A DNA stretch of 64,000 bases from positions 1-64,000 of the forward strand of contig JAIQCW010000062.1 of assembly GCA_020283715.1 (NCBI GenBank), given 5' to 3'. Every line of letters starts with the position of its first letter. The first letter of the stretch is position 1. The notes under the pieces are model-generated. The model searched no databases and had not been told where the DNA came from. It saw only the letters and a list, made by a program, of their open reading frames with translations. Source of the stretch: Cytauxzoon felis (Eukaryota; Apicomplexa; Aconoidasida; Piroplasmida; Theileriidae). The position numbers and the translations under genes were made by a program. Of this stretch, positions 1 to 12,305 are shown piece by piece.

Positions 1-469
<469 letters not shown>

Positions 470-684
470 ATCTTAAGTATGGAATTAAAAATAACATTAG
501 AATTAATTAAAGATATAAAGATAATATAATTAATTTAGTCATACTATTAAATAATTAACAATTTTTTTTAAAAATATATATCTCTAATCATAATAATATT
601 TATAATACTATAAGGTAGTAAATCTTAAACACACTATTGTGTAACGTCTAAATATATTATAAATTAATGCATATTAAATTTAGA

Positions 685-1208
685 TTATAATGCTGTGCCT
701 CTTTCTAAATTTTGTTTAATCTCTTTTGAATATTCACCAAATGATCTATCTAATTTTTTATTAAATATACGATTCCTCTCATTAATATATGATATATCTT
801 TCATATCATCATCATATAATCTTCTTCTACTAAATTCACTCCTATATTAAATTATTATTTTATTAATATCTATAATGATTTTTTTATAATACGCACCTCT
901 TTTTATATTGTTTTTCTAAATTTCTAACCATCATATCTTTAGATAATTCTGATGCATTGAAATCTATAAGACCTGGATCATAAAATGAATCACCCATCAT
1001 TAATTTCTGATAATCATATAAATTTTTATTAAATTCTGTCTCATTTAATCTAAATTAATATAAATTATCATATATATAATTTTATAATTTACCTCTTCTT
1101 ATGTGCTCTATATAAAGCATCCTGATTAAACACATTCCAACCAAACTCCCTCTTTTTATTCTTACTATTCTCCAATTTAGATAACTTCTCTACCGCTAAT
1201 GCAGGCAT
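685..1208 (-). CDS. SYF2: SYF2-like pre-mRNA splicing factor
   Basis: SYF2 (p29/NTC31) is a component of the Prp19/NineTeen complex in the spliceosome. Three exons join in frame: 1208-1093, 1049-897 and 841-685. Exon 1 has the diagnostic [18 protein letters not shown], exon 2 the acidic linker with YDPGLIDFN, and exon 3 ends in the conserved [13 protein letters not shown]. The product is about 160 residues, shorter than animal SYF2. The ATG at 1208 is directly preceded by ACAG, which looks like a splice acceptor, so an upstream exon beyond the large composite repeat (1245-1773) is possible and the true N terminus is uncertain. Confidence 0.88.
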
Positions 1209-1244
1209 CTGTATAATATTTATCTCAAATTAATTAATGAAATC

Positions 1245-1773
1245 TCCACCTGAGGTCGTCCTGCCGTCAGCTCTCCACTTGAAGTCCAATCCTACTCTTC
1301 TTCCACTCGCCGTGGTAGCCTCTTTTATTTACTTCCCCTTCCAGCTCCCGTAGATCGCTTCCAGGTTCCACTTCCACTTGAGGTCCAATCACGGCGAGAT
1401 ATGAATAAAGTGACTATATTCATGTTTGAAGGGATATTTCAATGAATATAAATTGGAATGAAGTGAGGATTATCAAACTCAATACAATCATCAAGGTCCT
1501 CTACAATGAAGTATTGACATCAGAATTACATTAAATATTCATTAAGATATCTTCATGAGTTTCCCCAGAAATGATGAAATTCCTTCAAATTTTGGAGGTA
1601 AAAAATAAAGTGGTGGAAAATAGTGATTGGACCTCAGGTGGATTACCCGTAGCTGATCTCAGGGAAGCGAAGGGACAACTAAATAGAGAAGGCCACCACG
1701 GCGAGTGGGAAGATCTCAGGTGGAGAAGCTGTCTGCAAGACGAATGAAGTGGTATGATTGGACTTCGGATGGA
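1245..1773. repeat. Modular repeat 2, composite with long core
   Basis: The left arm (1245-1397) carries modules A, D, B and E2. A unique AT-rich core (about 1398-1612, including GTTTCCCCAGAAAT) follows. The right arm (1613-1773) carries A, E1, B, A and C. The same core recurs at about 7085-7325 and, inverted, at about 61515-61760. The right arm supplies the last residues and stop of the neighbouring cyclophilin ORF. Confidence 0.92.
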
Positions 1774-3088
1774 TGTTAATGGATACATTTGACGATAAAC
1801 TTACATTTAATTCTCTATCTAATGTTGTTCTTTGTTCTTTATTATTATTGATATTTATATCTATTGTTTTATCACTTTTATTAAATTTATTACACTCATC
1901 CAGTCTTTTACTCAATATCTTCAAACGTTTTGTAATCTCATCCTCAACCTCCTCTACATCATCATCCACTCCACCTGAAGTCCTGCCGTCAGCTCCTTCT
2001 TTTAGCTCTCCCTCAAGTTCCCGTAGATCACTTTCGGGTACTTCACCTGAGGTTACATCACTGCCTTCATCTCCAACTCTTCTTCCCACTGCCGTGGTGC
2101 CTCCTCTATTTATCTCCCCCTCCAGCTCCCGTAGATCGCTCTCGGGTATTCCACTCGAGGTTACATCCTCTACACCTTCATCACTGCCACGATCACCGGG
2201 AGTGGCTTTACTCTTTAGAGATAGGTAATTGGAAGAGCTGACGGCAGGACTAACTTCACGTGAAGTTTCATGTGGTGATGTAGTTCTATTATCTTTATGA
2301 TATGATATATCATTGATTGTATTTGTTTTATCTTGAGGTATTAGGAATATTTGTTTACCACTGAGTGCATCTTTAAGTAATTGTTTACCAATAGTGGTTG
2401 CACTATCTGTTATGGATGATTTTTTATGTATCATTCTACCAGAGTATACACATTTAATTGAATTATCATTTTGATCATCTTTTATAAGTGTATCCATTAA
2501 TTTATTTACTAAATTTCTTTGTTTATACATTTTATCAATTATAATTTCATTATTAATTAAACCACAAGATAATATACCAGTCTCTATTGTAGGCTCATAT
2601 GACATTGTTACAGGTATATTTTCTATAGCTCTTATTAATTCCATACCATTTATAACACGTCCAATAATATAATAACGATATGTATCAAATTCTAATACTT
2701 TACCTAATGTTATACAAAATTGTGATCCAAATGTATCATTACCCATATTTACTATAGTTAAAATACCAGCATTTAAATGTAATCTTTGATTATTTCTATT
2801 AACTTCAGTAATATATCCAGCATATATACTTGTACTACTTGTACCATCATTAAAATCTATATCACCACCCATTATATATTGACCTTTAACAATTTTAAAA
2901 AATCTACTATCATCATAACTTAATTTACATCTCTTACCCATCTTAGCTGTAATTATATCACCTCTACATAAACTTATAAAATTCTTTATAATCTTTTCAG
3001 AAACATCATCAAATAATTCAAATACTACTCTACCATTTAAATTACTACCAATTCCAACATCTAAATAAACATTATCAAGCCTTACCAT
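1679..3088 (-). CDS. Cyclophilin-type peptidyl-prolyl isomerase with repeat-derived C-terminal tail
   Basis: Single-exon ORF of 469 residues. Residues 1-175 form a cyclophilin domain (ELFDDVSEKIIKNFISLCRG, then FFKIVKGQYIMGGD and GSQFCITLG). The active-site arginine of FHR-x-x-P is replaced by Lys (FFK), and the usual second-half His/Trp region reads YRYYIIGRV, so isomerase activity may be weak or lost. After a basic linker, residues about 276-375 are encoded by modular repeat 3 in frame ([17 protein letters not shown], then SDLRELEGE twice). A charged coiled stretch follows, and the last 30 residues come from repeat 2. The location is probably nuclear or cytosolic. The fold is clear; whether the translated repeats are kept in the mature mRNA is unknown. 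Confidence 0.85.
   Translation of the reverse strand: MVRLDNVYLDVGIGSNLNGRVVFELFDDVSEKIIKNFISLCRGDIITAKMGKRCKLSYDDSRFFKIVKGQYIMGGDIDFNDGTSSTSIYAGYITEVNRNNQRLHLNAGILTIVNMGNDTFGSQFCITLGKVLEFDTYRYYIIGRVINGMELIRAIENIPVTMSYEPTIETGILSCGLINNEIIIDKMYKQRNLVNKLMDTLIKDDQNDNSIKCVYSGRMIHKKSSITDSATTIGKQLLKDALSGKQIFLIPQDKTNTINDISYHKDNRTTSPHETSREVSPAVSSSNYLSLKSKATPGDRGSDEGVEDVTSSGIPESDLRELEGEINRGGTTAVGRRVGDEGSDVTSGEVPESDLRELEGELKEGADGRTSGGVDDDVEEVEDEITKRLKILSKRLDECNKFNKSDKTIDININNNKEQRTTLDRELNVSLSSNVSINIHPKSNHTTSFVLQTASPPEIFPLAVVAFSI
1970..2262. repeat. Modular repeat 3, in frame within cyclophilin ORF
   Basis: Modules A, D, E2, A, B, E2, A and F, then D. It is read through without stops on the minus strand, adding about 98 residues to the cyclophilin. 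E2 is duplicated within this copy. Confidence 0.9.
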
Positions 3089-3251
3089 TTTTATATATCA
3101 ATAGTACTACATAAATATCATCTGATGTAATACTGGGGATATAAACATTGAAGATATAAAAATTCCATTTCTCTAAATTAATAATTATTATAAATTATCG
3201 CATCATTTTAATTAAAAAAATATGAATTTAATTAATATTTATACTTAAAAT

Positions 3252-4701
3252 ATGAAAATCGATAAATGTTGGCTCTGCTCCAGTAATATCTATCCAGGTA
3301 CCATAATTCACCCATATTTAACCTTAAATTTAATAAAAATTCATATTTTTAATATTTAATTCAGGACATGGAATAGTTTTCGTTAGAAATGATGCCAAAA
3401 TCTTTAAATTCTGTAGAAGCAAATGCCATAAACACTTCAAAGCCAAACATAATCCCAGAAAACTCAAATGGACCAAAGCATACAGAAGATTCGTCGGTAT
3501 GTTAAATCAAATTCAATTAAATTATGTAATTAATAACCCATATTTCACCCGAGGTCCAATCCAACTTTCCATTCCACTCGCCGTGGTGGCCTTCCTTATT
3601 TACCTCCCCTCGGATTCCCGTAGATCATCCTCGGTATAATGTTAACCCCTAAGAACAGGAATTCTACCCGGAGGAACAAATGATGTTAACCCGGAAGAAC
3701 GTGATATAGTTAATGGACCTCAAGTGGAAAACCCGTAGCTGATCTCAGGGAAGCGAAGGGGGAAGTAAATGGAAGAAGCTGTCTGCAAGACAAGGACTGG
3801 ACCTCAAGTGGAGAGCTGACGGCAGGACGAAGAGAGTATGATTGGACTTTGGATGGAATATCTAAAGTAATATATGTATAATTATTATTATAGGTAAGGA
3901 GATGATGGTTGATGAGAGTATAGAGAATGAGTTGAGGCGTGATATACCGGTTAGATATGATCGTAATATGTATATAACGGCTATGAAAGTTATTAAAAAG
4001 ACAGAAAGAGTTGAATATTTAAGGAAATTATTAATGTTAAAACAAAGAAGAAGGAAATTATTATCAAAAAAATTATCATTAGCCGAAAAAGAACTCGAAA
4101 CACACAAACAACTTATGGAATTACCAGTCAATCAAGAACTCGATCCAAATCTCAATGCTACACAAGTATGTAACCTATACAAAATAATTCCACGACTATA
4201 CCTGAAGTAACAACCAATATTCCACTCGGCGTTCCACCTGAGGTCTATCTTTTCCATTGCATGGAGCTCTTCTATTTACCTTCCTCTAAAGAGTAAAGCC
4301 ACTCCCGGAGATCGTGGCATTATAATCTGTTCTTTCGGGTAGACACAATCTTACGTTCTTCCGGGTAGAATTTCTGTTCTTAGGGGTTGCAATTCTATGT
4401 TTCTCCGGGTTGATATCGCCACGATCTCTGGGAGTGGCTCTACTCTTTAGAGGAAGGTAAATAAAAGAGGCCTCCACGGCGAGTGGAAAAGAGAGTAGGA
4501 TTGTAACCTCAGGTGGAGAGCTGTCTGCAAGACGACCTAGAGTGGAGGACAAGTTATAACTTCAGATGGATAACATCAGTTCATTGTATTATCATTTGTA
4601 TATTAACAATACAGCGTTCAACAAGATCTATCAAGATACCGGAGCCTACGAAACTTGTGAAGAAGAGGAAGAGGACATCGGAATCTATGGATTTAGATTA
4701 G
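3252..4701 (+). CDS. RLP24: Ribosome biogenesis protein RLP24 (eL24-like)
   Basis: RLP24 is a nucleolar placeholder for ribosomal protein eL24 on pre-60S particles and is removed in the cytoplasm by a Drg1-type AAA ATPase. Four exons join in phase: 3252-3297, 3365-3496, 3894-4165 and 4615-4701. The zinc-binding TRASH-type domain shows C-x2-C ([13 protein letters not shown]) and [10 protein letters not shown], followed by [16 protein letters not shown] and a long basic helix. Exon 4 gives a lysine-rich tail ([15 protein letters not shown]). Intron 1 is 67 nt. Introns 2 (397 nt) and 3 (449 nt) are long only because each carries a modular repeat. The join at 4165/4615 is inferred from phase and GTATGT/TACAG ends; the first three exons are certain. 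Confidence 0.93.
3545..3858. repeat. Modular repeat 4, in RLP24 intron 2
   Basis: Modules A, B and partial E, then a private stretch around 3640-3710 with ACCCCTAAGAACAG and ACCCGGAAGAACGT, then A, E1, C, A and D. The private stretch recurs inverted in repeat 5 of the same gene. Confidence 0.92.
4199..4570. repeat. Modular repeat 5, in RLP24 intron 3
   Basis: Modules A, partial B, A, F (with TCTCTAAAGAGTA), the private stretch around 4325-4420 in opposite orientation to repeat 4, F again inverted, B, A, C and A. It is flanked by F in both orientations, so the copy is close to a large inverted repeat. Confidence 0.92.
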
Positions 4702-4819
4702 TAATAGAATTAATATTTTCATTATTTATAAATACATGTTATTATTATCAATGGGGGATTTGCTATAGTGTACTTATTGTCTCTATAAAGTATAATATGT
4801 CAATTTTTTATATAATCCA

Positions 4820-5396
4820 ATGGATAATAAAAATGAATCTGAATCACAATTAAAGGTAAGATTAATAAATTTTGAATTTTTTTATTGAAAATAAATCAAA
4901 AAAATCATCTATAGCAATTCCAATTATTATTCGAGACACAGAGTCAAATTGACATTTTAAACTCTCAAGTTATAAAGATTAATAAACATATCACAACTAA
5001 AAAAATTAAAATAAAACGCTGTGAAGCCGCTTTATTATCTGTAAGTTGATTAAAGTATCTTATTCAACGTCTAAAAGTTATTGAACCTATGGACCTCACT
5101 ACCATCATCTTCATCCTCTACCTCTATAGCTAAGTGAAACAAGTGATGATGCCAATGTCTACAAGCAAGTCTCAAGATTGTTAGTTTCAATCTCTCATAT
5201 TAAATTTATACAATACAGATTAATTAAAAGGGATAAAAATGAACTGTCTAAAGAACTAATTGAAGATAAAAATACAAATTCAGATGATTTACCCAAATTA
5301 GAAAGCGTTAAATCACAACTCATCGCAAAATTAGGAGGACTCAATAGCCAATATATCGAAATCAATAATCAAATACGAAACAAACAATACAAATAA
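4820..5396 (+). CDS. Prefoldin subunit 1-like chaperone subunit
   Basis: Prefoldin is a cytosolic hexamer that hands unfolded actin and tubulin to the CCT chaperonin. Three exons, 4820-4855, 4915-5040 and 5130-5396, join in phase 0 into 142 residues. The product is almost wholly two coiled coils joined by a short loop containing SETSDDANVYKQVSRL, which resembles the hairpin of beta-type subunit 1 (x-D-x-x-x-Y-K-x-V-G-R). Introns are 59 and 89 nt. The length fits a beta prefoldin (about 120 residues). Assignment rests on this loop and on the coiled-coil layout; another small coiled-coil protein is possible. Confidence 0.6.
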
Positions 5397-5433
5397 CAAC
5401 CACTAATCTCATAACAATCATACATCAAGATAC

Positions 5434-5708
5434 TCTACCTGAGGTTACAACCAGTGTTCCACTCGCCGTTCCACTTGAGGTCGTCTTGCAGACAGCTCTT
5501 CTATTTAGTTATCCCTCAAGCTCCCGTGGATCGCTCTCGGGTTCCACTTCCACCTGATGTTGCATCCTCATCATATTCTTCATCACCACGATCTCTGGGA
5601 GTGGCTATACTCTTTAGAGATAGTTAATTGGAAGAGCTGACGGCAGGATGAAGAGAGATGGATTATGCCTCGATGTAAAGGAGATGGATTGGACCTCGAG
5701 TGGAGTGG
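5434..5708. repeat. Modular repeat 6, intergenic
   Basis: Modules A, C, E2, A, F (TCTCTTTAGAGATA side) and D, ending in an A variant. It lies between the prefoldin-like gene and the 5923-6648 gene, about 215 bp upstream of the latter. Confidence 0.9.
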
Positions 5709-5922
5709 ACAACATGTCACTGCGTTCTTTTGGTGAGGGATAATAAATGGAAGGACATTTAGATATGTAATTAATGTAAATAAAACCTTCTTTTAATATA
5801 CATTTTAATATATTGACTGGGATATGGATGTATAATAGATGTATGTTGACATGGGTCGGTTAATGTTGTGATGGTTAAGGTGCTAATATGGTGACTCTTA
5901 GTTGATAAAAATTAAGCATAAA

Positions 5923-6648
5923 ATGGAGTTTAAGGTTCATGTATTGTTGTATCTTATACTGATAAATTTTACTTGTGATTTTATTCGTTTGATATTAAAA
6001 CGTCTTATAAAAGTGACAGAATTGGTCGAGGATAAATTAGGATTGAAAGAGGATGAAGTTAAAGATGAGAGTGGTAGTAAATTTGATTTTACAAAGGTAA
6101 TGAATTCATTAATGACGAGTAAGAATAAATTATTTAGAATTATAAAGTATATTTGTTCTGCTGTTATATTTGTTGTAGAATTAATATTGCCGTATTATCT
6201 ATTTGGTAAATTTAATAAATTAACCAATGCTAATTTCGAAAATCAAGTCAATTCATTCGCGCCATTCTCTATAGTTACGTTACATTATCCTAACAATTTA
6301 CAGATGACGCCTGAATTGGCAGATATAAAGAGTACTTTGTCTTTAGTTAAGAAAGATAATACTAATGTACTTGATTCAACAGAATTAGATGACGGTAATG
6401 AAAATAATGGTAGCGTTAAGGAAGCCAATGACCATCAATTGAATGCAGTTGTTGAAGGTAAAGACAATGTCGCTAAAACTGAGGAGAAAAAGAACGATTA
6501 TAAATCACTAACATCATTTAATAGATTTCTATCATTTTCGTTATCAAAATTGGCATTGTCTAGTATTTATATTTCCATCAACGATATAATCTCACCAGAA
6601 TCACATTATAAATTTATTAAATCCTTTATTAAAAGGCAAAAGGTTTAA
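5923..6648 (+). CDS. Unknown protein with two hydrophobic segments
   Basis: Uninterrupted ORF of 241 residues from the first ATG (MEFKVHVLLYLILINF). I do not recognise the family. A hydrophobic N-terminal segment (residues 4-20) may be a signal anchor, and a second strong segment lies at about residues 80-105 (ICSAVIFVVELILPYYLFG). The middle is acidic and low in complexity (DDGNENNGSVKEAND), and the C terminus is basic. The topology fits an endomembrane or secretory-pathway protein. A TTG 21 bases upstream extends the frame but is unlikely to start translation. There is no visible intron; expression is not proven. Confidence 0.55.
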   Translation: MEFKVHVLLYLILINFTCDFIRLILKRLIKVTELVEDKLGLKEDEVKDESGSKFDFTKVMNSLMTSKNKLFRIIKYICSAVIFVVELILPYYLFGKFNKLTNANFENQVNSFAPFSIVTLHYPNNLQMTPELADIKSTLSLVKKDNTNVLDSTELDDGNENNGSVKEANDHQLNAVVEGKDNVAKTEEKKNDYKSLTSFNRFLSFSLSKLALSSIYISINDIISPESHYKFIKSFIKRQKV

Positions 6649-6805
6649 TTTTCATTTGTAAAATTTCATTTATATCAGTAAAAATTCATTAATTTATATC
6701 CCATTTATTCATTAGTATACACATTTTATTCCACACATGGTGTAATACAGTATACATTTTTACTTCATATAATGTCCAAAGTGTATATATGAATTTATAA
6801 CAAAA

Positions 6806-7995
6806 ATGTCTTCATCCAAGAAGATAGTTACTCTAATCTCGTCAGATGGAACAGAGTGTAACGTTAATCGAGATGTCATTTGTATGTCCAACGTCATCAA
6901 AAATATTCTAAATGGTACGTTGATTACACAACACTAGCAAGCGAAGTGAGTCATAAATAACATAATGACTCAAGCAAGATATGAATGAGATGTTCTTACT
7001 CCACCTGAGGTTCAATCCAACTCTTCTTCCACTCGCCGTGGCGGCTTCCTTATTTACTTTCCCTTTGAGCTCCCATAGATCGCCTCCGGGTTATAAACCT
7101 AATCTCGGTGAGATAAGGATAAAGTGACGGAATTCATGTTTATTAGGATATCTCAATTAATATAAACTGGAATGAAGTGAGGTTTTTTAAATTCGATACA
7201 ATCATCAAAGTCCCCTTCAATGAAATATTAACATTTAAATTTCATCCAATAGTCATTCCACAATCTTCATGAGTTTCCCCAGAAATTCAGGATTTCCTTC
7301 AAATTTAAGAAGTAAAAATGAGGAGGTGAAATTTGTGATTGGACCTCAAGTGGACTACCCGTAGCTGATCTCAGGGAAGCGGAGGGGGAGCTAAATAAAA
7401 GAGCTGACGGCAGGATTGACCTCAGTTGGAAAGGAAATTATATTGTTTATTATGTTTGTATATATGTATATATAGAGATGGATTCGGATTTGGAGCCGAT
7501 ACCATTACCGAATATAAAGACTCATGTATTGAATAAGATTATAGAATATTGTAAACATCATTATAATAATCCACCTGCTCATATACCGCAGCCATTAAAG
7601 TCATCACAATTAAATGAAGTGTGTTTATATATAATGTATGAAATATGATTTAAATTTATAGGTTGTCTCAGAATGGGATTATGAATTTGTTAATGTTGAT
7701 AAAGAATTATTATTTGAATTGATATTAGTTAGTATTATATATTGATTGATTATGATATTATACAAATTAGGCAGAGAATTTTTTAGATATTAAACCATTA
7801 CTTGAATTGACTTGTGCAAAAGTAGCATCTATGATTAAGGGTAAAACACCAGAACAAATACGTAAAGAATTTGATATTATAAATGATTTTACACCAGAAG
7901 AAGAGGCTAAGGTTAGTGTTTAGATACCAATTGCCTTTAAATTTATAAACAACCTGTAGATTCGAGAAGAGAATAAATGGTGTGAAGATTTATAA
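6806..7995 (+). CDS. SKP1: SKP1, SCF ubiquitin ligase adaptor
   Basis: SKP1 links F-box proteins to cullin-1 in the SCF E3 ligase. Five exons, 6806-6914, 7476-7618, 7662-7727, 7771-7911 and 7960-7995, join in phase to 164 residues. The BTB/POZ part begins [19 protein letters not shown] and MSNVIKNIL; the middle has [20 protein letters not shown]. The C-terminal helices carry [20 protein letters not shown] and end in [10 protein letters not shown] (the family ends in xENxWC). Introns 2-4 are 43-48 nt. Intron 1 is 561 nt because it contains composite repeat 7. Length and both domains match the family. Confidence 0.96.
6999..7430. repeat. Modular repeat 7, composite with long core, in SKP1 intron 1
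   Basis: The left arm carries modules A, B and E2. The AT-rich core (about 7085-7325) is shared with repeats 2 and 32, and the right arm has A, E1, D and A. It makes up most of the SKP1 first intron. Confidence 0.93.
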
Positions 7996-8083
7996 TTCTG
8001 ATGAATATAGATGCCATTGACACTAGACGATAGATGATAGACGATAGGATTTGTATAGAAATTCCAAGGCGATTACAATTCAT

Positions 8084-8646
8084 TCATCTAGTATACCTTC
8101 TACCATAACTTGGACTTCTTGATCGTATCCGTCTGGGACGACTTCTACTACGACTGCGACTACGAGAACGCCTATTATAACTGGATGATTATAAAATATA
8201 AATTAAAATCAACAAACCTAGGACTTTTTTTAAAATATGGATCTCTACCACTTCTTCTATCACTATTACGACTAGCTCTAGACAATTCAACCTTAATACT
8301 ATAGAAATTTATACATTTTCATGGAGAATTTTAAAACATACGTTGAGCCTTGGAATTCTGTACCATCTAATTCATCAATAGCATCTGTAGCATCCCTAGC
8401 ATCATCAAATGTCTAAATTTTAATTGGATAAATTTATAATTTAATATTTAAACATACAATAAAAGCAAATCCAGGTGGTTTACGTGCTACCCAAATATTA
8501 CTTATTATACCAAATTTAGAAAATAATGATTCTAATTGATCACTTGTAGTCTCTGCTACTAAGTTACCTATATGATTTACAATATTTTTCAATCTTCTAT
8601 ATAACATACCTACATATACCTTCTTAGAATCATATCTACTACCCAT
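8084..8646 (-). CDS. SR-type splicing factor with one RRM
   Basis: Serine/arginine-rich RNA-binding protein, probably acting in splice-site selection in the nucleus. Five exons, 8646-8610, 8567-8458, 8412-8342, 8298-8218 and 8171-8084, join in phase to 128 residues. The RRM has RNP2 (VYVGNL at residues 10-15) and a compact RNP1 region (PGFAFITFDDARDATDAI), followed by a short C-terminal RS domain (RRSRSRSRSRSR and RSRSPSYGRRYTR). The layout is like SRSF3/SRSF7 without the zinc knuckle. Introns are 42-46 nt. The gene ends 88 bp from the convergent SKP1 stop codon. Confidence 0.9.
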
Positions 8647-8864
8647 TTTATATCATAAACATAATAAATATCAAACAAAAATACAAATAATTGAAACAAC
8701 AATTCCCCACACATCTTCATGAACACAGCCAATAATTATATACTGACATATATACATATCAACAACAAATTATAAAAAGTACATTAAAATTTTATTAAAT
8801 TATTAGATTATATACCTAAATTACAAAAAAACAAATCCTTTTCAAACAATGGCCACATCCACCT

Positions 8865-9144
8865 TCCACCCGAGGTCCAATCCTACTCTTCGTTCCACTC
8901 GCCGTGGTGGCCTTCTCTATTTACCTCCCCTTCCAGCTCCCATAGATCGCTTCCAGGTTTCCACTCGAGGTTACATCTTTACCTCCTATTCCATCTACAC
9001 ATTCATCATCGCCACGATCTCCGGGAGTGGCATTACCGTTTACGGGGAAGTAATTGGAAAAGCTGACGGCAGGACAGACCTCAAGTGGAGAGACTCCACG
9101 CCGAGTGGAACAATAGACGGTGTTGGTTGTAACTTCAGGTGGAG
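8865..9144. repeat. Modular repeat 8, 3' of dihydrolipoyl dehydrogenase
   Basis: Modules A, B, E2, A, F (with CCGTTTACGGGG), D, A, B and A. It ends about 30 bp beyond the stop codon of the minus-strand gene, so it probably lies in its 3' UTR. Confidence 0.9.
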
Positions 9145-9176
9145 ATTTAGTGGTAAAAGTTATAGAATTCTTTGTA

Positions 9177-11113
<1,937 letters not shown>

Positions 11114-11238
11114 TTTTATCTACAATTATTATAATTTTGACTTGATTACATGCTCAGCACTACAAATAACATTTACACACTTTATTTAGATGTCTATTTG
11201 ATTTTATATGCACAAAAATAATTTTTAAAAATGTACTT

Positions 11239-11772
11239 ATGCATATTTTAATCTTAATTTATATTCTAATTGCTGAAATTATCGCATTTAAAGTATACCA
11301 CACCCCAATCTCCATACAGCAAAGTGCTGACTCATCACTCAAGAGGTAATTTAACTGTTTATCAACAAAAATGTTATAAATATTCCAGATTTGATATATT
11401 TGCCCATAAAACTGGTACTGGTAATACAAGAAATGGCCGTGATGGTAAACCCAAATATCTAGGGCTTAAAAGATTCCACAATAGTTACGTATACACCGGT
11501 AATATAATCGTACGTCAAAGAGGTGCACATTTTAAACCAGGAATAGGTATGTCTAATTGACCATGCATACACATTTTCATACAATAGGAGTTACAATGGG
11601 ACGTGATTACACAATAACAGCCAATAGATGCGGCAAATTACAAATTCTAAGGAAAAGAATTAGTGTATTAGATCTTGTAGCAGAACAAGATGCTATAAAT
11701 AAGGCCAAACAGTCAGAATACCACAACTTCCCTACCATTACAACACTTTCCAAGCTCTGGACAGAAAAGTGA
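11239..11772 (+). CDS. Bacterial-type ribosomal protein L27, probably apicoplast
   Basis: bL27 sits at the peptidyl-transferase centre of bacterial-type large subunits. Exons 11239-11345, 11389-11546 and 11588-11772 join in phase to 149 residues. The first 17 residues are strongly hydrophobic ([17 protein letters not shown]), followed by a basic, Ser-rich stretch and then the mature N terminus [18 protein letters not shown]. The family signature [15 protein letters not shown] is intact, followed by VTMGRDYT. A signal-peptide-like segment followed by a transit-like segment is the expected layout for apicoplast import, so I infer a plastid rather than a mitochondrial protein. The C terminus is about 40 residues longer than the bacterial protein. 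Introns are 43 and 41 nt. Confidence 0.88.
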
Positions 11773-11853
11773 CAACACGTTACACACAATAAGTGAAAAT
11801 GTCATTTATATATACATTTACTCAATGAACATCAGTAAATTAATTATTGTCTA

Positions 11854-12160
11854 CTCCACCGCAGGTCCAATCCAACTCTTCTTCCACTAGGCTCCACCGT
11901 TGGTCTTTCCACTCGCCGTGGAGGCCTTCTTCCAATTACCTATCTCTAAAGAGTATAGCCACTCCCGGAGATCGTGGCGGTAGAGAAGGTAGTGATGGAT
12001 CATCCATCATGGGAATGATGGAAGATGGTGCTAAGGATATGTTGGATGTAACCTCAAGTGGACTACCCGCAGCTGATCTCAGGGAATCCGAGGGGAAGTA
12101 AATAAGAAAGCCTCCACGCCTAGTGGGAAGACCTCAGGTGGAACGGCCACTGGAAGACAA
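11854..12160. repeat. Modular repeat 10, intergenic
   Basis: Modules A, partial B, B, F, G, A, E1, B, A. About 100 bp (11867-11965) is nearly identical to repeat 20 at 43284-43400, including the rare ACTAGGCTCCACCGTTGG segment. Confidence 0.92.
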
Positions 12161-12305
12161 GAGTGTATAACATATAATATATATTTCAATTAAATTAAAA
12201 TTATAACCCCTTGAGGCATTTAATAGACTACATTAAAGTGATATTTAAAATTAAAACTACATTTTATCAACATTTCTGGAGTATTCATGTGTATACAACT
12301 CCTTA

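Noticed and set aside
1758..2228. Plus-strand ORF of 156 codons opposite the cyclophilin C terminus
   Set aside because: It is the complementary open frame of modular repeat 3 and a coiled linker; the minus-strand cyclophilin domain continues through it.
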